64,000 nucleotides of DNA, taken from positions 1-64,000 of the forward strand of contig JANBPT010000021.1 in assembly GCA_027575765.1 (NCBI GenBank). Direction: 5' to 3'. Shown here one piece after another: positions 20,822 to 31,641 of the stretch. The notes under the pieces were generated by a model that was not told where the DNA came from, ran no database searches, and saw nothing but the letters and a program-made list of their open reading frames with translations. The stretch's first letter is position 1, and every line of letters begins with the position of its first letter. Source of the stretch: Tieghemiomyces parasiticus (taxonomy: Eukaryota; Kickxellomycota; Dimargaritomycetes; Dimargaritales; Dimargaritaceae). A program made the translations under genes and the position numbers.

Positions 20822-22495
20822 TCACCTCTTGAGATGCCGGCGCCGCTGTCGCAACGGCCCCTGGTTGATTTTCTGCTCACGGCGCCGCCTCTGGGCCGAT
20901 AAGCGGTAATGTATCCGCTCGGTAAATCGGACCAGGGACTTGGCGAAATCGATGAGCTCCGCATCCTCGGTCAGCGTGGCCTCGTCGAGTAACTGACGAC
21001 ACAGAGAATGGGGCAAAAAGAAGTCGTTCGGTACCCATACATCCAGAAACCGGACGGCCGAATGGACCTGCTTATGATTTAGGAGACCGGCTACAATTCG
21101 GTTAGCCTGGAAGGGACTCCGCAACATGAACAGGCCCTCGGGGACGGCCAGAAGGAGATTGATTTGGTCCACGTCGCCGCGCTGGGCTGCAGCCTCGAGG
21201 AACGCCCGCCAGGTACCGATAGTAAGGTCAAATCCCTGGCGGATGTATTCCTCATGGACCTCGCTGATGGCAACGTAGTTACGCGCATCCACGAGTTGGC
21301 CGAGCACGAGTTCAAAAAGGGGTTCATTGAACGGCCGCTGGTGGTGGACCATCCGGCGGAAAAGGTCGAGGCCCAGATCAGACCGCTTGAGTGCGCCCAC
21401 AGCACGGAACCAGGCTTCGAGGAGCGGGGTGGTGAGGTGGGGCATGTGGTATACGATGAGCTTGTACAGGTACTCGACCGCCGCCTCGTTCCCGCGCTGC
21501 GTGAACTGGCCCGCGGCGTCGGTGAGGATGGCGGCGTCAATGTCGACCACATGTTCATAGGTTAGTTTGACCACTTTTTCGAGCGGTTCCAGCATGTTGG
21601 CGCGGGCGAGAGTCAGTAGGACGGGGCGCAGGGTCTCCGTCGTATGGCCGACCCCCCAGGTCCGCATGTCCTTAACGACAGCCAGGAGAGCCGGGACGTT
21701 ACGACGGCGGCGGTGTGTCTGAAGTAGGGCGGCAAGGGCACGGTGAGTCGGTTGACGGTACCACTCGCGCATCTTGACGATGACCTCATGAGCGTTGGCC
21801 GGTAGGTCGGCCACGCTGAGGGCCTCAACCATGACCTCCATGTCTTCTGGCGTGGGGAGCATCAGGGTAGAGTAGGCCGGGTCGTCCCGGAGACTGGGAT
21901 CAAGAGTGGCCAGATAGGCAGTCTGGGCCCGGGCGCGGAGCACCATCCAGTGGTTGCAGACCAGGCGCAGGCGGGTAACAGCGTCCGCTTGGCTGAGATG
22001 TAGAAGGGATCGATCCACCACCACGATGGGCTCGATACTGATTGGGTCTTGGGCGATCCAGCGTGTCCGGTAATGCTCGACTAGGGCTCGCAGAAGGCCG
22101 CGGAAAACGGCGTTCTCTGGGGGCATGTTCGGGTGCAGGCAGCGCAGTTGGCGATATGCCTGCCAACGCCTTTCCCCGTCGTCGCCCCGGCCCGGATCTT
22201 GGCGAAGGGCGCCGGGTGGGCGGGCGATCCCACCGGGGATAACCGGGGTTCTTTGAGTTGTGACAGGCGGACTCTCCCTGGCGGTGGCTTGTGTCTCCTG
22301 ATCGGCCGAGGCGACGAGGTCAAGAAACGGGTCGTACTTAGCGTAGGTCGGGGTCGGGGCCCGGCGGGCAATGGCGATGGTGTGCTTGCGGCTGGCCACC
22401 GCCAAACTGGTACGCAGGCCTCGACGTTGATGGTGAGTGATCACATTGAGCTGCCGGGTGGCCAGGCGGACGCCGATCGCCGTAAGCGGAGGCAT
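20822..22495 (-). CDS. PPR-like mitochondrial RNA-related protein
   Basis: 557 residues in one exon. The first about 50 residues are rich in Arg/Ser/Ala with few acids (LATRQLNVITHHQRRGLR), as in a mitochondrial targeting sequence. Residues about 215-500 are a run of helical-hairpin repeats resembling pentatricopeptide repeats (for example EVIVKMREWYRQPTHRALAA and GLDLFRRMVHHQRPFNEPLF). The C-terminus is strongly basic (QRRRREQKINQGPLRQRRRH). Fungal proteins of this build act in maturation, stability or translation of mitochondrial transcripts. The exact orthologue cannot be named from repeats alone. Confidence 0.7.
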   Translation of the reverse strand: MPPLTAIGVRLATRQLNVITHHQRRGLRTSLAVASRKHTIAIARRAPTPTYAKYDPFLDLVASADQETQATARESPPVTTQRTPVIPGGIARPPGALRQDPGRGDDGERRWQAYRQLRCLHPNMPPENAVFRGLLRALVEHYRTRWIAQDPISIEPIVVVDRSLLHLSQADAVTRLRLVCNHWMVLRARAQTAYLATLDPSLRDDPAYSTLMLPTPEDMEVMVEALSVADLPANAHEVIVKMREWYRQPTHRALAALLQTHRRRRNVPALLAVVKDMRTWGVGHTTETLRPVLLTLARANMLEPLEKVVKLTYEHVVDIDAAILTDAAGQFTQRGNEAAVEYLYKLIVYHMPHLTTPLLEAWFRAVGALKRSDLGLDLFRRMVHHQRPFNEPLFELVLGQLVDARNYVAISEVHEEYIRQGFDLTIGTWRAFLEAAAQRGDVDQINLLLAVPEGLFMLRSPFQANRIVAGLLNHKQVHSAVRFLDVWVPNDFFLPHSLCRQLLDEATLTEDAELIDFAKSLVRFTERIHYRLSAQRRRREQKINQGPLRQRRRHLKR

Positions 22496-22995
22496 CGGCT
22501 GAGGAAATGCGAGTGATCCGAATTCGATTTAGGTTACAGGGCAATATCAAGTAGGCGGAATAGCAGGAGCATGAGGGTAGTAATGCTGGGCGCATGCGGG
22601 AACCCGTCAGCGGCCTGAAAGTAGCAGCCAGTTGACTTCACCCATGGAGCGCATGCCGCCTGTGCTCCGCCACTGGCTAAGTTCACAGCCCACTAATTTC
22701 CTGTCAGTCTTTAGTTTAATGTCCTTCGGGCAGCCGGAAGCGGCCGTCTCCGAACCATCCTGGGGGACTTCCACGAGGAGATACAATCGAACCCCTCAAA
22801 TTGCTACTCGGTTTGGTCATTGATGGCCAAGCCCAATTTTGAATAGATAGAGCAACTCGTCGAGAGAGCACACACGGTGTATTAACTATAAAGCACAGGT
22901 ATCCGATGACGGTGAAACTGGGCAGTGACTCTCACTCACACAGAGCGACCGAATGAGGGGATACAAAGACAAGGGGGCAAAGCACGCTGGTCTGT
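22496..22995. other. Spacer between PPR-like and DUF1279 genes
   Basis: 5' flank of the PPR-like gene and 3' flank of the DUF1279 gene. Nothing else is seen. Confidence 0.6.
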
Positions 22996-23577
22996 TCATT
23001 TCTTGGGCAAAAAGTAGCCAAATTGGCGAAATTTAGCGGCAATGGACGGCGTGAGCATGACGGTAATGGGCACACGGACGGGCATCAGCAGCTTGTGTAT
23101 ACTATAGCCGATCAGGAGGGTCGAGGTCCAACTTGGGGCACCACCGCTACCAGAGCCTTCTTCTCGGCTGGCCTGGTCGCTACCTTCCTGCTGAAACACC
23201 TTGCTTGGCTCGCGGCCAAAGAGGGCCCAGTCGCCCAGTTTGTCGGTCAGCCAGTTCTCGAGTTTCTTGACTCGCTCCTCACCGGCGGCCCGTACGGCCC
23301 AGATACTGAGGCCGAGGTCCACAGTGGAAACGCCAAAATAGACGATAGTGGCAACCTTGCCGTACTTGTGTGCGAGCTGACGGAAAGCCTGCATGTTACG
23401 TCGCAGAAATGAACCCGACGGGGTGGGCGAGGGCGATTGTCCGGCCGGGGACGTGTAGGGTCGACGGAGGGCCGTTCGGCCGGTTTGCCGAATGACGCAT
23501 CCTTGGGCCATAGACGTCGATCGTGAAAGAATCGGGAGTCCGGCACGACGGCCGATCAGGGGGCGGAATGCAAACAT
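22996..23577 (-). CDS. DUF1279 / FAM210-like mitochondrial membrane protein
   Basis: 193 residues, single exon. A basic, acid-poor N-terminus (about 55 residues) suggests mitochondrial import. Residues 60-193 match the DUF1279 pattern: FRQLAHKYGKVATIVYFGVS leading into a hydrophobic helix, a charged middle with a low-complexity insert (SDQASREEGSGSGG), a second hydrophobic segment (LLIGYSIHKLLMPVRVPITV) and a tail with TPSIAAKFRQFGY. FAM210A/B in animals and Nat2 in yeast carry this domain; FAM210A is linked to mitochondrial translation and organisation. The exact role in fungi is unclear. Confidence 0.8.
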   Translation of the reverse strand: MFAFRPLIGRRAGLPILSRSTSMAQGCVIRQTGRTALRRPYTSPAGQSPSPTPSGSFLRRNMQAFRQLAHKYGKVATIVYFGVSTVDLGLSIWAVRAAGEERVKKLENWLTDKLGDWALFGREPSKVFQQEGSDQASREEGSGSGGAPSWTSTLLIGYSIHKLLMPVRVPITVMLTPSIAAKFRQFGYFLPKK

Positions 23578-25119
23578 GGCGGTGGGGCTCGTTGTAATTG
23601 GGTAGATAGTTGGGAAGGCAGGCAGGCGGGAGGAGAGGAGTAAATAAGGAGCGGAATCTAGAGTGGCGTCTCTCGCAACGGGCCAGGTATGACGGAAGCT
23701 GCCCCGCCCGGGATTGGGCGCGTCACCGCTGTCGGCTCATACAAACCTTTAACCGAGGATGGGGGACCGCCGGGCGTGAAACGAGGCTGCCAGGGCAAGC
23801 CTTGGTTTTAGAACCATTTGGCGTACGATCCTGTAGCCCGGCTCTATGGAGAGGTCAATCAAGGAGACTACCCCTTATTTCGTGACCGCCCTTGTTCACC
23901 TCTCAAGCTTGCACCTTGCTCTACTACCACTACTGAGTAATCCGCCGGCCCCTCCATCCTACTTTACGACAGACCGGACCCGGCCAACCCATCCTACGAC
24001 CTACCAATACTACTTCTTTAGTTAACTCACTTATCCTACAGTTTAGGCCTGATACATTTTATCCCGTTCGACCTTATCGTCACGATACTGTGCTCAATTA
24101 CACGATGTACGCCTTTCCTAAGGCTGCATGGGTAAGTGAGAAACAGTCTTATTGAATGCGAGAGGGACGCAGGTGCTCGCTTGCAACACACGACTTACCA
24201 GGATAAGGAATCAGAAGGACCAAGCGGTGGGCAGTGGTCAAGTCAAGAAGAGAGGCTGGCGTAGCCTTGCCGCAGCCGAGGATTTCTCTACTTACACGGC
24301 CGCAGCAGGGATGCGCGGCAAGTATGCTAGGGCTTGTGGTACACGGCGCCGCTCTGAAAAGTTATAGCGGCGACTTTAAGCCCACGTGAGCGTCTGAAGG
24401 GTCCGATGTCAAAGGTTCGCATCTGCTTGATCCTAGCGGCCGGTAATTAAAATACCATTATGGTAGGCGTAAACTTACTAAATATAACGACCAAGCGTTT
24501 AAGCTTTAAACTGAGGGTTTTGGATCATGGATAGATTGACATCTGTCGTTTTATTGAATAGCAGCCGGTAGGTCTTTTATACTTGAATAACAAGGGCCGT
24601 TATCATTCCTCGTAACTATTTAGCCTGGACTAGGGGATCCAGGATGACAGACTGAGGCGGGGCCAGGCGCCGGCAGGAGATGGAGGGACGACTAGGTAGC
24701 CGCCAGATCAGGAATAGAGAAAGGTGAGGCCCTAGAAGGAATAGAAGGCAGCACCCGGTTTGGGGAATGAAGGGGATGGAAAGGTTGGGCCAATATGGGG
24801 ATGGAGTGATAGACCTTCGATTAATCAGCTACTATAAGGCACAGCCACTAAGGCAGAGTGGTACCATCTGGGACGGAAAGGGCAGCCGACTGGCCTCACT
24901 TGGGATACTGATCAGGGGAGCGGGGGTTTTAGACTACGACACCATGCTTCCATTTTATTTTCTATATTCTCTCTTGCGCGATGATCATGGTCTCAGGCCA
25001 ATTTGGCATCTTCCCTTCGGCTTGTGTTGTTTCCTATAACTTCTATCCCTTCCCACAACGGCTTCAGATCAGGGTTTTAGTGTCAGTGGTCCTCTCCCAA
25101 TATAGTCGCCAGGGGATCA

Positions 25120-25127
25120 TATATAAG
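25120..25127 (+). promoter_or_regulatory. Orphan TATA box with CT-rich leader
   Basis: TATATAAG followed by a pyrimidine-rich stretch (about 25160-25255), the same architecture as promoters in front of real genes here. The first ATG (25244) opens only 16 codons. A non-coding RNA, a very short first exon or a decayed gene are possible. Confidence 0.3.
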
Positions 25128-26614
25128 AGGTAGCACACCTTGCCTTTCCAGGAAACTTCATTCTGACTTTTAATCACACCTCTCTCCGCTCTTCTTTTCT
25201 CTGCTCTCCGATAAACCGGCTCGTTGGCTGCTCTCTAGCCTCGTATGTCTTCCTCCCCCTTTAGATTACCTCAATTGGAAGTTAGGGCCTTTTGAACTTT
25301 ATGTGCGTGAATGGATAGCGGTCCGATAGGGCAGAAGATAAGTGACATCCCCCTGCCCTTGATTCCACCTGTGCTCCCTACTGGCTACTCTAGGCAGAAG
25401 GTAACCTCCAATTATGTTGCGACGGCTGGGCTGCGTCATTAGTGCTCGCTTTGGTTGCAGCAAGTCGATGTGGTAGATGAGATGCAAGCCTCAGCAGCCC
25501 CCAATCGTCAGTCACACTCCAGGCCGCTATTTGATGGCGAGGATGACCAACCAGAGTAATACCAATCGTAGGACATCGCCGCTTTTACTCATCCCCAACC
25601 CAATTCCGCACCCCTGACAATATCAAAGATAACCTTAATGTAAACACCACCTTACCTCCTTTATCTAAATGTAAACCCCACCGCTTACCGGGTCCTTATA
25701 TTGTTCATGGCACAGACCTCGACCAGCGTAACCTTGCTGGGGACAATCCCACCATCTTTCACACGCATAAAACGATTATGTAAGCCGCTGAGGGAGCTTA
25801 ACGAAGAACATCGTAATTTGAGACTTTATAATATTATTATACCGATCATCCCCCTCTTCGCACCTACCACGACTGTAGACATCTACTTAAAGCATATAAT
25901 GATATACACCGTATTTCCATAATGGTATACTAAATCCCTCGTTTCGCTTAACATGTTGCCATACGATAGTTCTTAACTGCCATTAAATTGTCCGTGAGCT
26001 TCCCTTCAAACCTCGTCCTGCTCGGACATTAGTGAGATGGGACAGGGCTTAGAGGATGAACGAGGTGTCAAGCATGGCCGACAGCGAACAAGGGAATGGA
26101 AAAGCCTTGGCATCGGATACGATAGGACGGAGTGATAATATCGGAAGGCGCCGGCCCACCGGTGGAGAGTTGGGACCCGGACTGCCGGGTCCTCCTATAA
26201 TGGGACCCTGGCCTGGCTGCATTTTATGTGCGAAGTTATGGTCCCCGATTGGAGGTTGAAGTGGAGATTCTTTCCCTAGTGACACCGCCTCTGGCCACCA
26301 CACCTTGCCTCCTCTATACGTCGGCCGGCAGAGTCGGGTCACCGGTCGGCCATTGGCGAGGCCGGCGTGGTCGGCAAAGGGCGGCGGGTTGCATTGGTGA
26401 GAGAAGGGGAAGCAATAGGACCCGTGCCCAGAGCCCATTGACCACCCGACTTGAACGGGTTGGAAGACAACAAAGAGATGGGCGGTAACGAGAGGTGGGG
26501 CGTGTGTGAGGGCTGTTGGAGCCGCCGGTGGGGAGGTGGCGAGCGGAAGATAGAGCGGATGGAGCCCAAGTGATAGGCAGCCCTTGCGTTCCTCTCCTTT
26601 CCCTTCTCAACTCA

Positions 26615-26622
26615 TATAAATA
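26615..26622 (+). promoter_or_regulatory. TATA box of the secreted-protein gene
   Basis: TATAAATA, 244 bases before the ATG at 26866, with a pyrimidine-rich leader in between. A start here would leave the upstream ATG at 26627 outside the transcript. Confidence 0.55.
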
Positions 26623-26865
26623 CTCCATGAAGTCGCTGCCTAGGACACAACTCATCAGCACCAGTATTTCGCCTTCGCTTCAACCACTACTATCGATTCG
26701 ACGGCATTGCCTCCCTTGCCGCTCGACTGTTCGCTCACCCACGTCCTTACGTCTCGATTGTCGGTTGAACTCAAGGCTGCTTATACTACCCTTCGGCCGG
26801 TATCCCGCCTCTTTCCCCCTCCCACCCTTGTCTCTCCCCCCTCCCGAAAAGTACTCGTCCCCACC

Positions 26866-27945
26866 ATGAAGTTTCAAGTCGCCGCCTTGTTTCTCGTGGC
26901 TTTGGCTGTGCAGCATCAGCGCACGCTAGCCAGCCCCCAATCTAACGATCAGGTTACCGATCTGTACGGCGCTCCTGTAAGTCGCCCGGTCAATGAGGAG
27001 TTCAACTCCGACTATCCTAAGAATCGGGTCGACCAGGGGGTGAATACGTTGGACGACTTCCAGAACAATAGAGCCCCCCTCGACCCCCAATCTACTATGC
27101 CTTACACCCAATCGGAGGCAGAGGTTCTTGGTGAAACACCCAAGTCCAGGGACGGTAGCAAGGGATTATGGTCGTCGGTAGCCAGCAAGGTCACCGCTCG
27201 CTTCCCGAAAAGCACTGAGGAGGGAAAGTTCTTCAAGAATTACTGCCAGCCCATTCTCACCGGTAAAAAGCGTAGCCTGTTCGCCCGCGTTACTCGTTCC
27301 GCGAATAGTGCGGTTTCGCGGGTAGTGGGCAACTCCGTCCCCAAATCATCCCTCGAGGTGGCTGCCGAGTACCTGGTCGACGCCTTGTACCGTGCCCGCC
27401 GTGGTAAGAAATCCGGTGACGTGGTGGCTGGTGAGAGCGGCCTTCCGGAACTACCGGGTTCCATTTACTGGGTTCCGCCCCCCGCTACCTTTGTTAGCCC
27501 ACGAGTTGCCGAACCCGGCCAAATGAAATACTATCAGGACGTCGCCAAGGCAGGCGGTAGGAAGAGTCCAATCTTCCTGGTACCCACTGCGCCAGAAGAC
27601 TACGAGGCTAACTACAAACCTAGCTTCGCCGCTGACGTGCAACTGGTCATGGGAATCTGCCATGGTGATGATAAATACCCTACCACTGGTGCGGCTAACA
27701 CCGATAGTCTTGGTAACGGCGGTCCGCCGAATAACCTGTCTAATGGCTACGCTCAGCAGGAAGACTTCTTAACTCCCACCAATAACCAGAACAGCGACAA
27801 CTACCCTCCCCCTGGTTATTTGGACAGCGGCGGCTACCAACCCACCCAAGGTCAGAGCTCAAGCTACTATGATCAATCCGGCGTCAGCGGTAAGCAGCCG
27901 TACCCCGACCTCCCTCCCTTCGCTAACTACCAGAACGCGCCCTAG
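26866..27945 (+). CDS. Secreted protein with dibasic sites and Tyr/Pro/Gln-rich tail
   Basis: 359 residues from the ATG at 26866 (context CCACCATGA). Residues 1-23 are a clear signal peptide (MKFQVAALFLVALAV then a polar cut region). The mature part has only two cysteines (near residues 127 and 265). Basic clusters include GKKR in the middle and RARRGKK near residue 180, possible Kex2-type processing sites. The region SLEVAAEYLVDALYRARRGK looks helical. From about residue 285 the chain is low-complexity and rich in Asn, Gly, Tyr, Pro and Gln (for example PPPGYLDSGGYQPTQGQSS). No known domain is recognised. A secreted wall-associated or effector-like protein is possible; the function is unknown. 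Confidence 0.8.
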   Translation: MKFQVAALFLVALAVQHQRTLASPQSNDQVTDLYGAPVSRPVNEEFNSDYPKNRVDQGVNTLDDFQNNRAPLDPQSTMPYTQSEAEVLGETPKSRDGSKGLWSSVASKVTARFPKSTEEGKFFKNYCQPILTGKKRSLFARVTRSANSAVSRVVGNSVPKSSLEVAAEYLVDALYRARRGKKSGDVVAGESGLPELPGSIYWVPPPATFVSPRVAEPGQMKYYQDVAKAGGRKSPIFLVPTAPEDYEANYKPSFAADVQLVMGICHGDDKYPTTGAANTDSLGNGGPPNNLSNGYAQQEDFLTPTNNQNSDNYPPPGYLDSGGYQPTQGQSSSYYDQSGVSGKQPYPDLPPFANYQNAP

Positions 27946-28290
27946 TAGCACCAGGGTTGGTGACTAACGCCGAAGAGATCAAATGGCCATGGAGTCCTTT
28001 AACTTTGTTTGCCTCTTCTTTTAAGCCTTGTATTTTTTTGGAGAGCTTGACGATATCTGGTCGAGCTGTTTTCATTTATATCCTATTTTTCTTTAAAAAA
28101 AATATCATATTTCCTTACTTTCTACAGCCTTTGTATCCGCCTCGTCTGTATTTTCATCTTTAACTCTGTTTTATTGATTCATTCTCCTCATGATCGTATT
28201 ATCTATCTGGCTATTCTGTTAAGCTGTATCCGGTGGCCCACAGCCCTTCAGGCCCTCGATTCTCTAGCTCTCTATCTTCACTGCGCTGTA

Positions 28291-28296
28291 AATAAA
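28291..28296 (+). terminator. Possible poly(A) signal AATAAA for the secreted-protein gene
   Basis: AATAAA about 345 bases after the stop, in an AT-rich stretch. Distance makes it uncertain. Confidence 0.25.
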
Positions 28297-29879
28297 TATA
28301 TTCCTTTATATCCCACCTCCTTTTTCATTTTGATTTTCAAAAGGTTGGACTGTACCCACCCCTACAGAGGTGTTTAAATGTCTTTCTTACCCCTCCGATG
28401 TGACTGGCCATGGCTCGACTCTGTACGCAGCAGGCTGCCTGTTCAATATAACACCAAGCACTAGTCGATGGTATATCCCATGGCAAGTGGCAGTGTAGCG
28501 TGTAAAAGATATTCCAGTCAAGGATTAGTAACTGTGGTACCCACTGGTGCTATATTTGGTGAATCCCCCTCTAGTCGTTTAGAGTATAAACAAGACCCTA
28601 CATCAACAGTGATGGGCGGCCCTGGCAAGCTCCACGTTCCTAGCGGGGCCATGGCGTGCCTCAGTTGGCACTGGGCTGCTGCAACCTCCCTTCCCCCACG
28701 TCCCGAGGGCTAGTGGCTCTCTGTGTGAATTATTGGGGCAGACCAGAAGCCCGTCACCATTGCTAACGATGGTGGCCCATTCGGCTGCCACTGGCCTTGG
28801 TGGCTGGCATGAGAGAGAGAGGGGGGAATCGGGCGCAAGGATGGGAGTCCACCGGTGGAGCCGGTCGGCAATGAAATTATGATGACCCTAACGGCTGAGC
28901 AGGGCTGCACAATCCGGATGCTCTGTGTACAGGACGGTGCATAGGGATGAGGGTGGGAGGATGAAATAGGTGAGAAGTCTGTATAACTCGGCTAGCCACA
29001 TGTATACGGCAGGGTAGGGTTGTTCACTAGTATGGCCGCTGTCGATTTACTTTGGCTTGCGACTTGAGAAGTATAACTACGTAAGGCGAACCCGCCCAAC
29101 CCACTGGTTAGACGCGAGTTGGTGCATTTGACTCACATGAGCGTAGGGGTAAGCTATCGAAAGACGGGTGTCATATCTGATACCAATCTATATAGGGTTT
29201 AAACTGGACAGCTTACTATTGCTAATACCAGTAGGCTTCATCGATAAGGAGTCAGGCACGGACCCCACCCGGCTTCAGATATTGTGATCGAATGTGGGGT
29301 GGGCGTCCGAGGGAGGGGCGCAGAGAAAACGCGGGCAGTGGCTTGAGGCCGAGAGAATATACAAGAATGGTGAATTATTAATGTTTTATGATAAACAAAT
29401 TGGGGGGTTTGGTAGTGGTTTGATGGAAGAGGGCTCGTCAGCTGCTTCGGCTTAATATGACATTGTGGCAGAGACGATAAGACTTGCCAGGTTGAAGCAC
29501 AATTGATAAGTATCCTTGCTGTTGATGTATAGTAATCAGATTCACCCTACTTTTCACAGATCAGAGAGGGAAAGGTGGTCGAAAAGAGACGGTGGCGGGA
29601 CTACGGCTGGCGTATTGTGAGGGAAGACACAGGAATCAAGAATGGATTGTGTCAAAAATGCCATACGTGATAGGAGACTTGAAGGGATTTGAGTGTGTTA
29701 ACCGCTAAGCTAATGACCATGTATAAGAAAAATAGGCAAACGTCCAAAAACGTAAGTGTCGATAAGGGTAGGATATCCGCGTAATGGCCGGCGACCAACC
29801 GGCAGACAAATCATACACCTTGTCAATACGTAAAAAAGTAGAGACCCCTATAGTCCAAAGACTGCGGTTAGCCAGATTC

Positions 29880-29885
29880 TTTATT
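29880..29885 (-). terminator. Poly(A) signal AATAAA of twinfilin
   Basis: AATAAA on the minus strand about 105 bases after the twinfilin stop. Confidence 0.45.
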
Positions 29886-29989
29886 TTAAGGTTCCTCAAA
29901 CTAGGCAATCCCCATTTCGAGCAGTAGTCCGCCAAGGGTACCGTAGCGACCAATCCAGGAGTCGATATGCTGGCCATTTCCACCTCTGC

Positions 29990-31195
29990 TCATTTCTCGG
30001 CTGAGCGAGGGGCAGTACGTTGACGGCCGGGTGCGACGGGACGCTTGAACTTGGTGCCCAGCGCTGGGAGTGGGGGATTAGCCGAGACTGGAGCAGGGGA
30101 TACAAGTGGGGTGCCCCCATCGCCATGGCCGGGCTTGCTCGTAACGGCCGCGGCGATCTGTGGGGCGAGTTCGGCCTCCAGGTACGTGTCAGTTAAATCC
30201 CGGGGATCGTCAATCTCTAGCCGTTTGGCTAGGGGCACTTCATAGGTGTTTATGATAGCGTTCACCAAGGCCCGGCGGAAGGTGGAGTACATCATGCGGG
30301 TCCGGACCGACGAGTTGATCGGGCAGACGTAAACGAACACCGGGTAGACGCTGGTCGGGGTGTCCTCAGAATTGGCTGCGGGACGGAACTTGTAGACCAC
30401 AAACCGCGGATCTGTATCGGGCAGCTGGTCGCCCAGGATTGAGGCACTGTCGAACAATGCGGCTTTCTCCCCACCGCACAAGTCGTCGTCGAGGTGGAGA
30501 GTCTCGGTGGTGGTATCAAGGCGTAACACGACGGTATTGGGCGACGGCGCCTCTAACGGAAGCAGGGTCCGAATGGCCGCCTCGGCTGCGGGGGATAATG
30601 GGAGTTTGGCCCCCACTACGTGCGCCCGCCCGGCCATGGACGGTGCGACGGTGGCCGACGGATCGGTGGCCTGTTCGGCCTGGATCCGGCGTTGCTCCCG
30701 TTCGCGTTCGCTCAGCGGCAGCGCGCCCTCGTCCGGGGGCGTGTCAGCACCCAGGGTACCTTCCAGACGCACGTCATGGCAGTCGAGGAAAGCCTGTAAG
30801 GTGCTAAACTGAATGTCCTTGGGGTCACGTACCGCCACGACGTGGACGAACCGGTTGCTGCCGAGCTGCTTGAGCAATGTGGACTGCGTCGCGGCGTATA
30901 CCATCTTGTCACGCACTTTGCCGTGATCCGGGATATAGCTAATAAACAGCCAGCGGTCTCCCCCCTCGTCGTCCAGGCGGTACAGAATGTAACTCGGGTC
31001 GCAGCTGACGAGTTGGTCCGAAAGCAGGCTAAAGTCCGCGTCCTGGTCGGTGCGGCTAGCTACGACCTCACTGGCATGCAAAGCATTGTCGACGATGCGG
31101 ACCAGGATATAACGTACCGTGCAGTCCGGGCTGACACAGGTGGCAAAGCGTTCGGTCAGCTCCGGCGTCACCTCAATGCCGCTTTGGTGAGACAT
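29990..31195 (-). CDS. TWF1: Twinfilin, actin-monomer-binding protein
   Basis: 401 residues, single exon. Twinfilin binds ADP-actin monomers and caps filament barbed ends through two ADF-homology domains. The start MSHQSGIEV matches the family's conserved beginning. The first ADF-H domain covers about residues 5-140 (SYILYRLDDEGGDRWLFISY, then PDHGKVRDKMVYAATQSTL, the actin-binding helix). The second covers about 185-335 (RFVVYKFRP, VYPVFVYVCPINSSVRTRMM). The C-terminal tail is short, basic and proline-rich (KFKRPVAPGRQRTAP), consistent with capping-protein and phosphoinositide interaction in other twinfilins. Length is close to the usual 330-400. The gene starts a run of four minus-strand housekeeping genes. 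Confidence 0.93.
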   Translation of the reverse strand: MSHQSGIEVTPELTERFATCVSPDCTVRYILVRIVDNALHASEVVASRTDQDADFSLLSDQLVSCDPSYILYRLDDEGGDRWLFISYIPDHGKVRDKMVYAATQSTLLKQLGSNRFVHVVAVRDPKDIQFSTLQAFLDCHDVRLEGTLGADTPPDEGALPLSEREREQRRIQAEQATDPSATVAPSMAGRAHVVGAKLPLSPAAEAAIRTLLPLEAPSPNTVVLRLDTTTETLHLDDDLCGGEKAALFDSASILGDQLPDTDPRFVVYKFRPAANSEDTPTSVYPVFVYVCPINSSVRTRMMYSTFRRALVNAIINTYEVPLAKRLEIDDPRDLTDTYLEAELAPQIAAAVTSKPGHGDGGTPLVSPAPVSANPPLPALGTKFKRPVAPGRQRTAPRSAEK

Positions 31196-31641
31196 GGTCG
31201 TTAGAAAGACGAAGGTAAGCGAGCGGAGTTAAGAAGCGAAGGTAAAGTGGATGGCAAAGGGATGGCTACCACTGGGAAGGAAGTCGGAGGGTGCGATACG
31301 GGTAGAACAAGTTGAATGAGGTGAGAGATGTAAGGGGTAGGGCGAAACGATAGGGCGGGGTTTGCAGATACCTGGCTGCCAAGAATACCTGGGCCTGGGT
31401 AAGTAGCAGTGGGCGGAGCGACCGGGCCAGGGGCAGTGGGTGCTCTAACTATCACGATATGCCAAGCCTTGTTTTCCCTTTGGTTACGGGCGGCGCAATC
31501 AAAATCTCACCTGGTCCACAGGATACACCAATTCGCATTGTTCGTTCGACCCCCTCCGCCTTCTCCTGGTCCCACACACCACCTTGACTTGCTGACCTGG
31601 GTAAATTTATAGGGACATTAAGCATCATGATTAAACCTTCC
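31196..31641. other. Spacer between twinfilin and PRMT3
   Basis: 5' region of twinfilin and 3' flank of PRMT3. No further feature is seen. Confidence 0.6.

Larger units (their letters stand above)
23578..26865. other. Long spacer; promoter of the secreted-protein gene at its right end
   Basis: No supported gene. Two TATA boxes on the plus strand stand out: 25120-25127, followed by a CT-rich leader but no clear gene, and 26615-26622 in front of the secreted-protein gene. Confidence 0.5.
27946..29989. other. Convergent spacer between secreted-protein and twinfilin genes
   Basis: An AT-rich, T-rich stretch (about 28000-28370) is the likely 3' region of the upstream gene. No gene is supported in the remainder. 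Confidence 0.55.
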
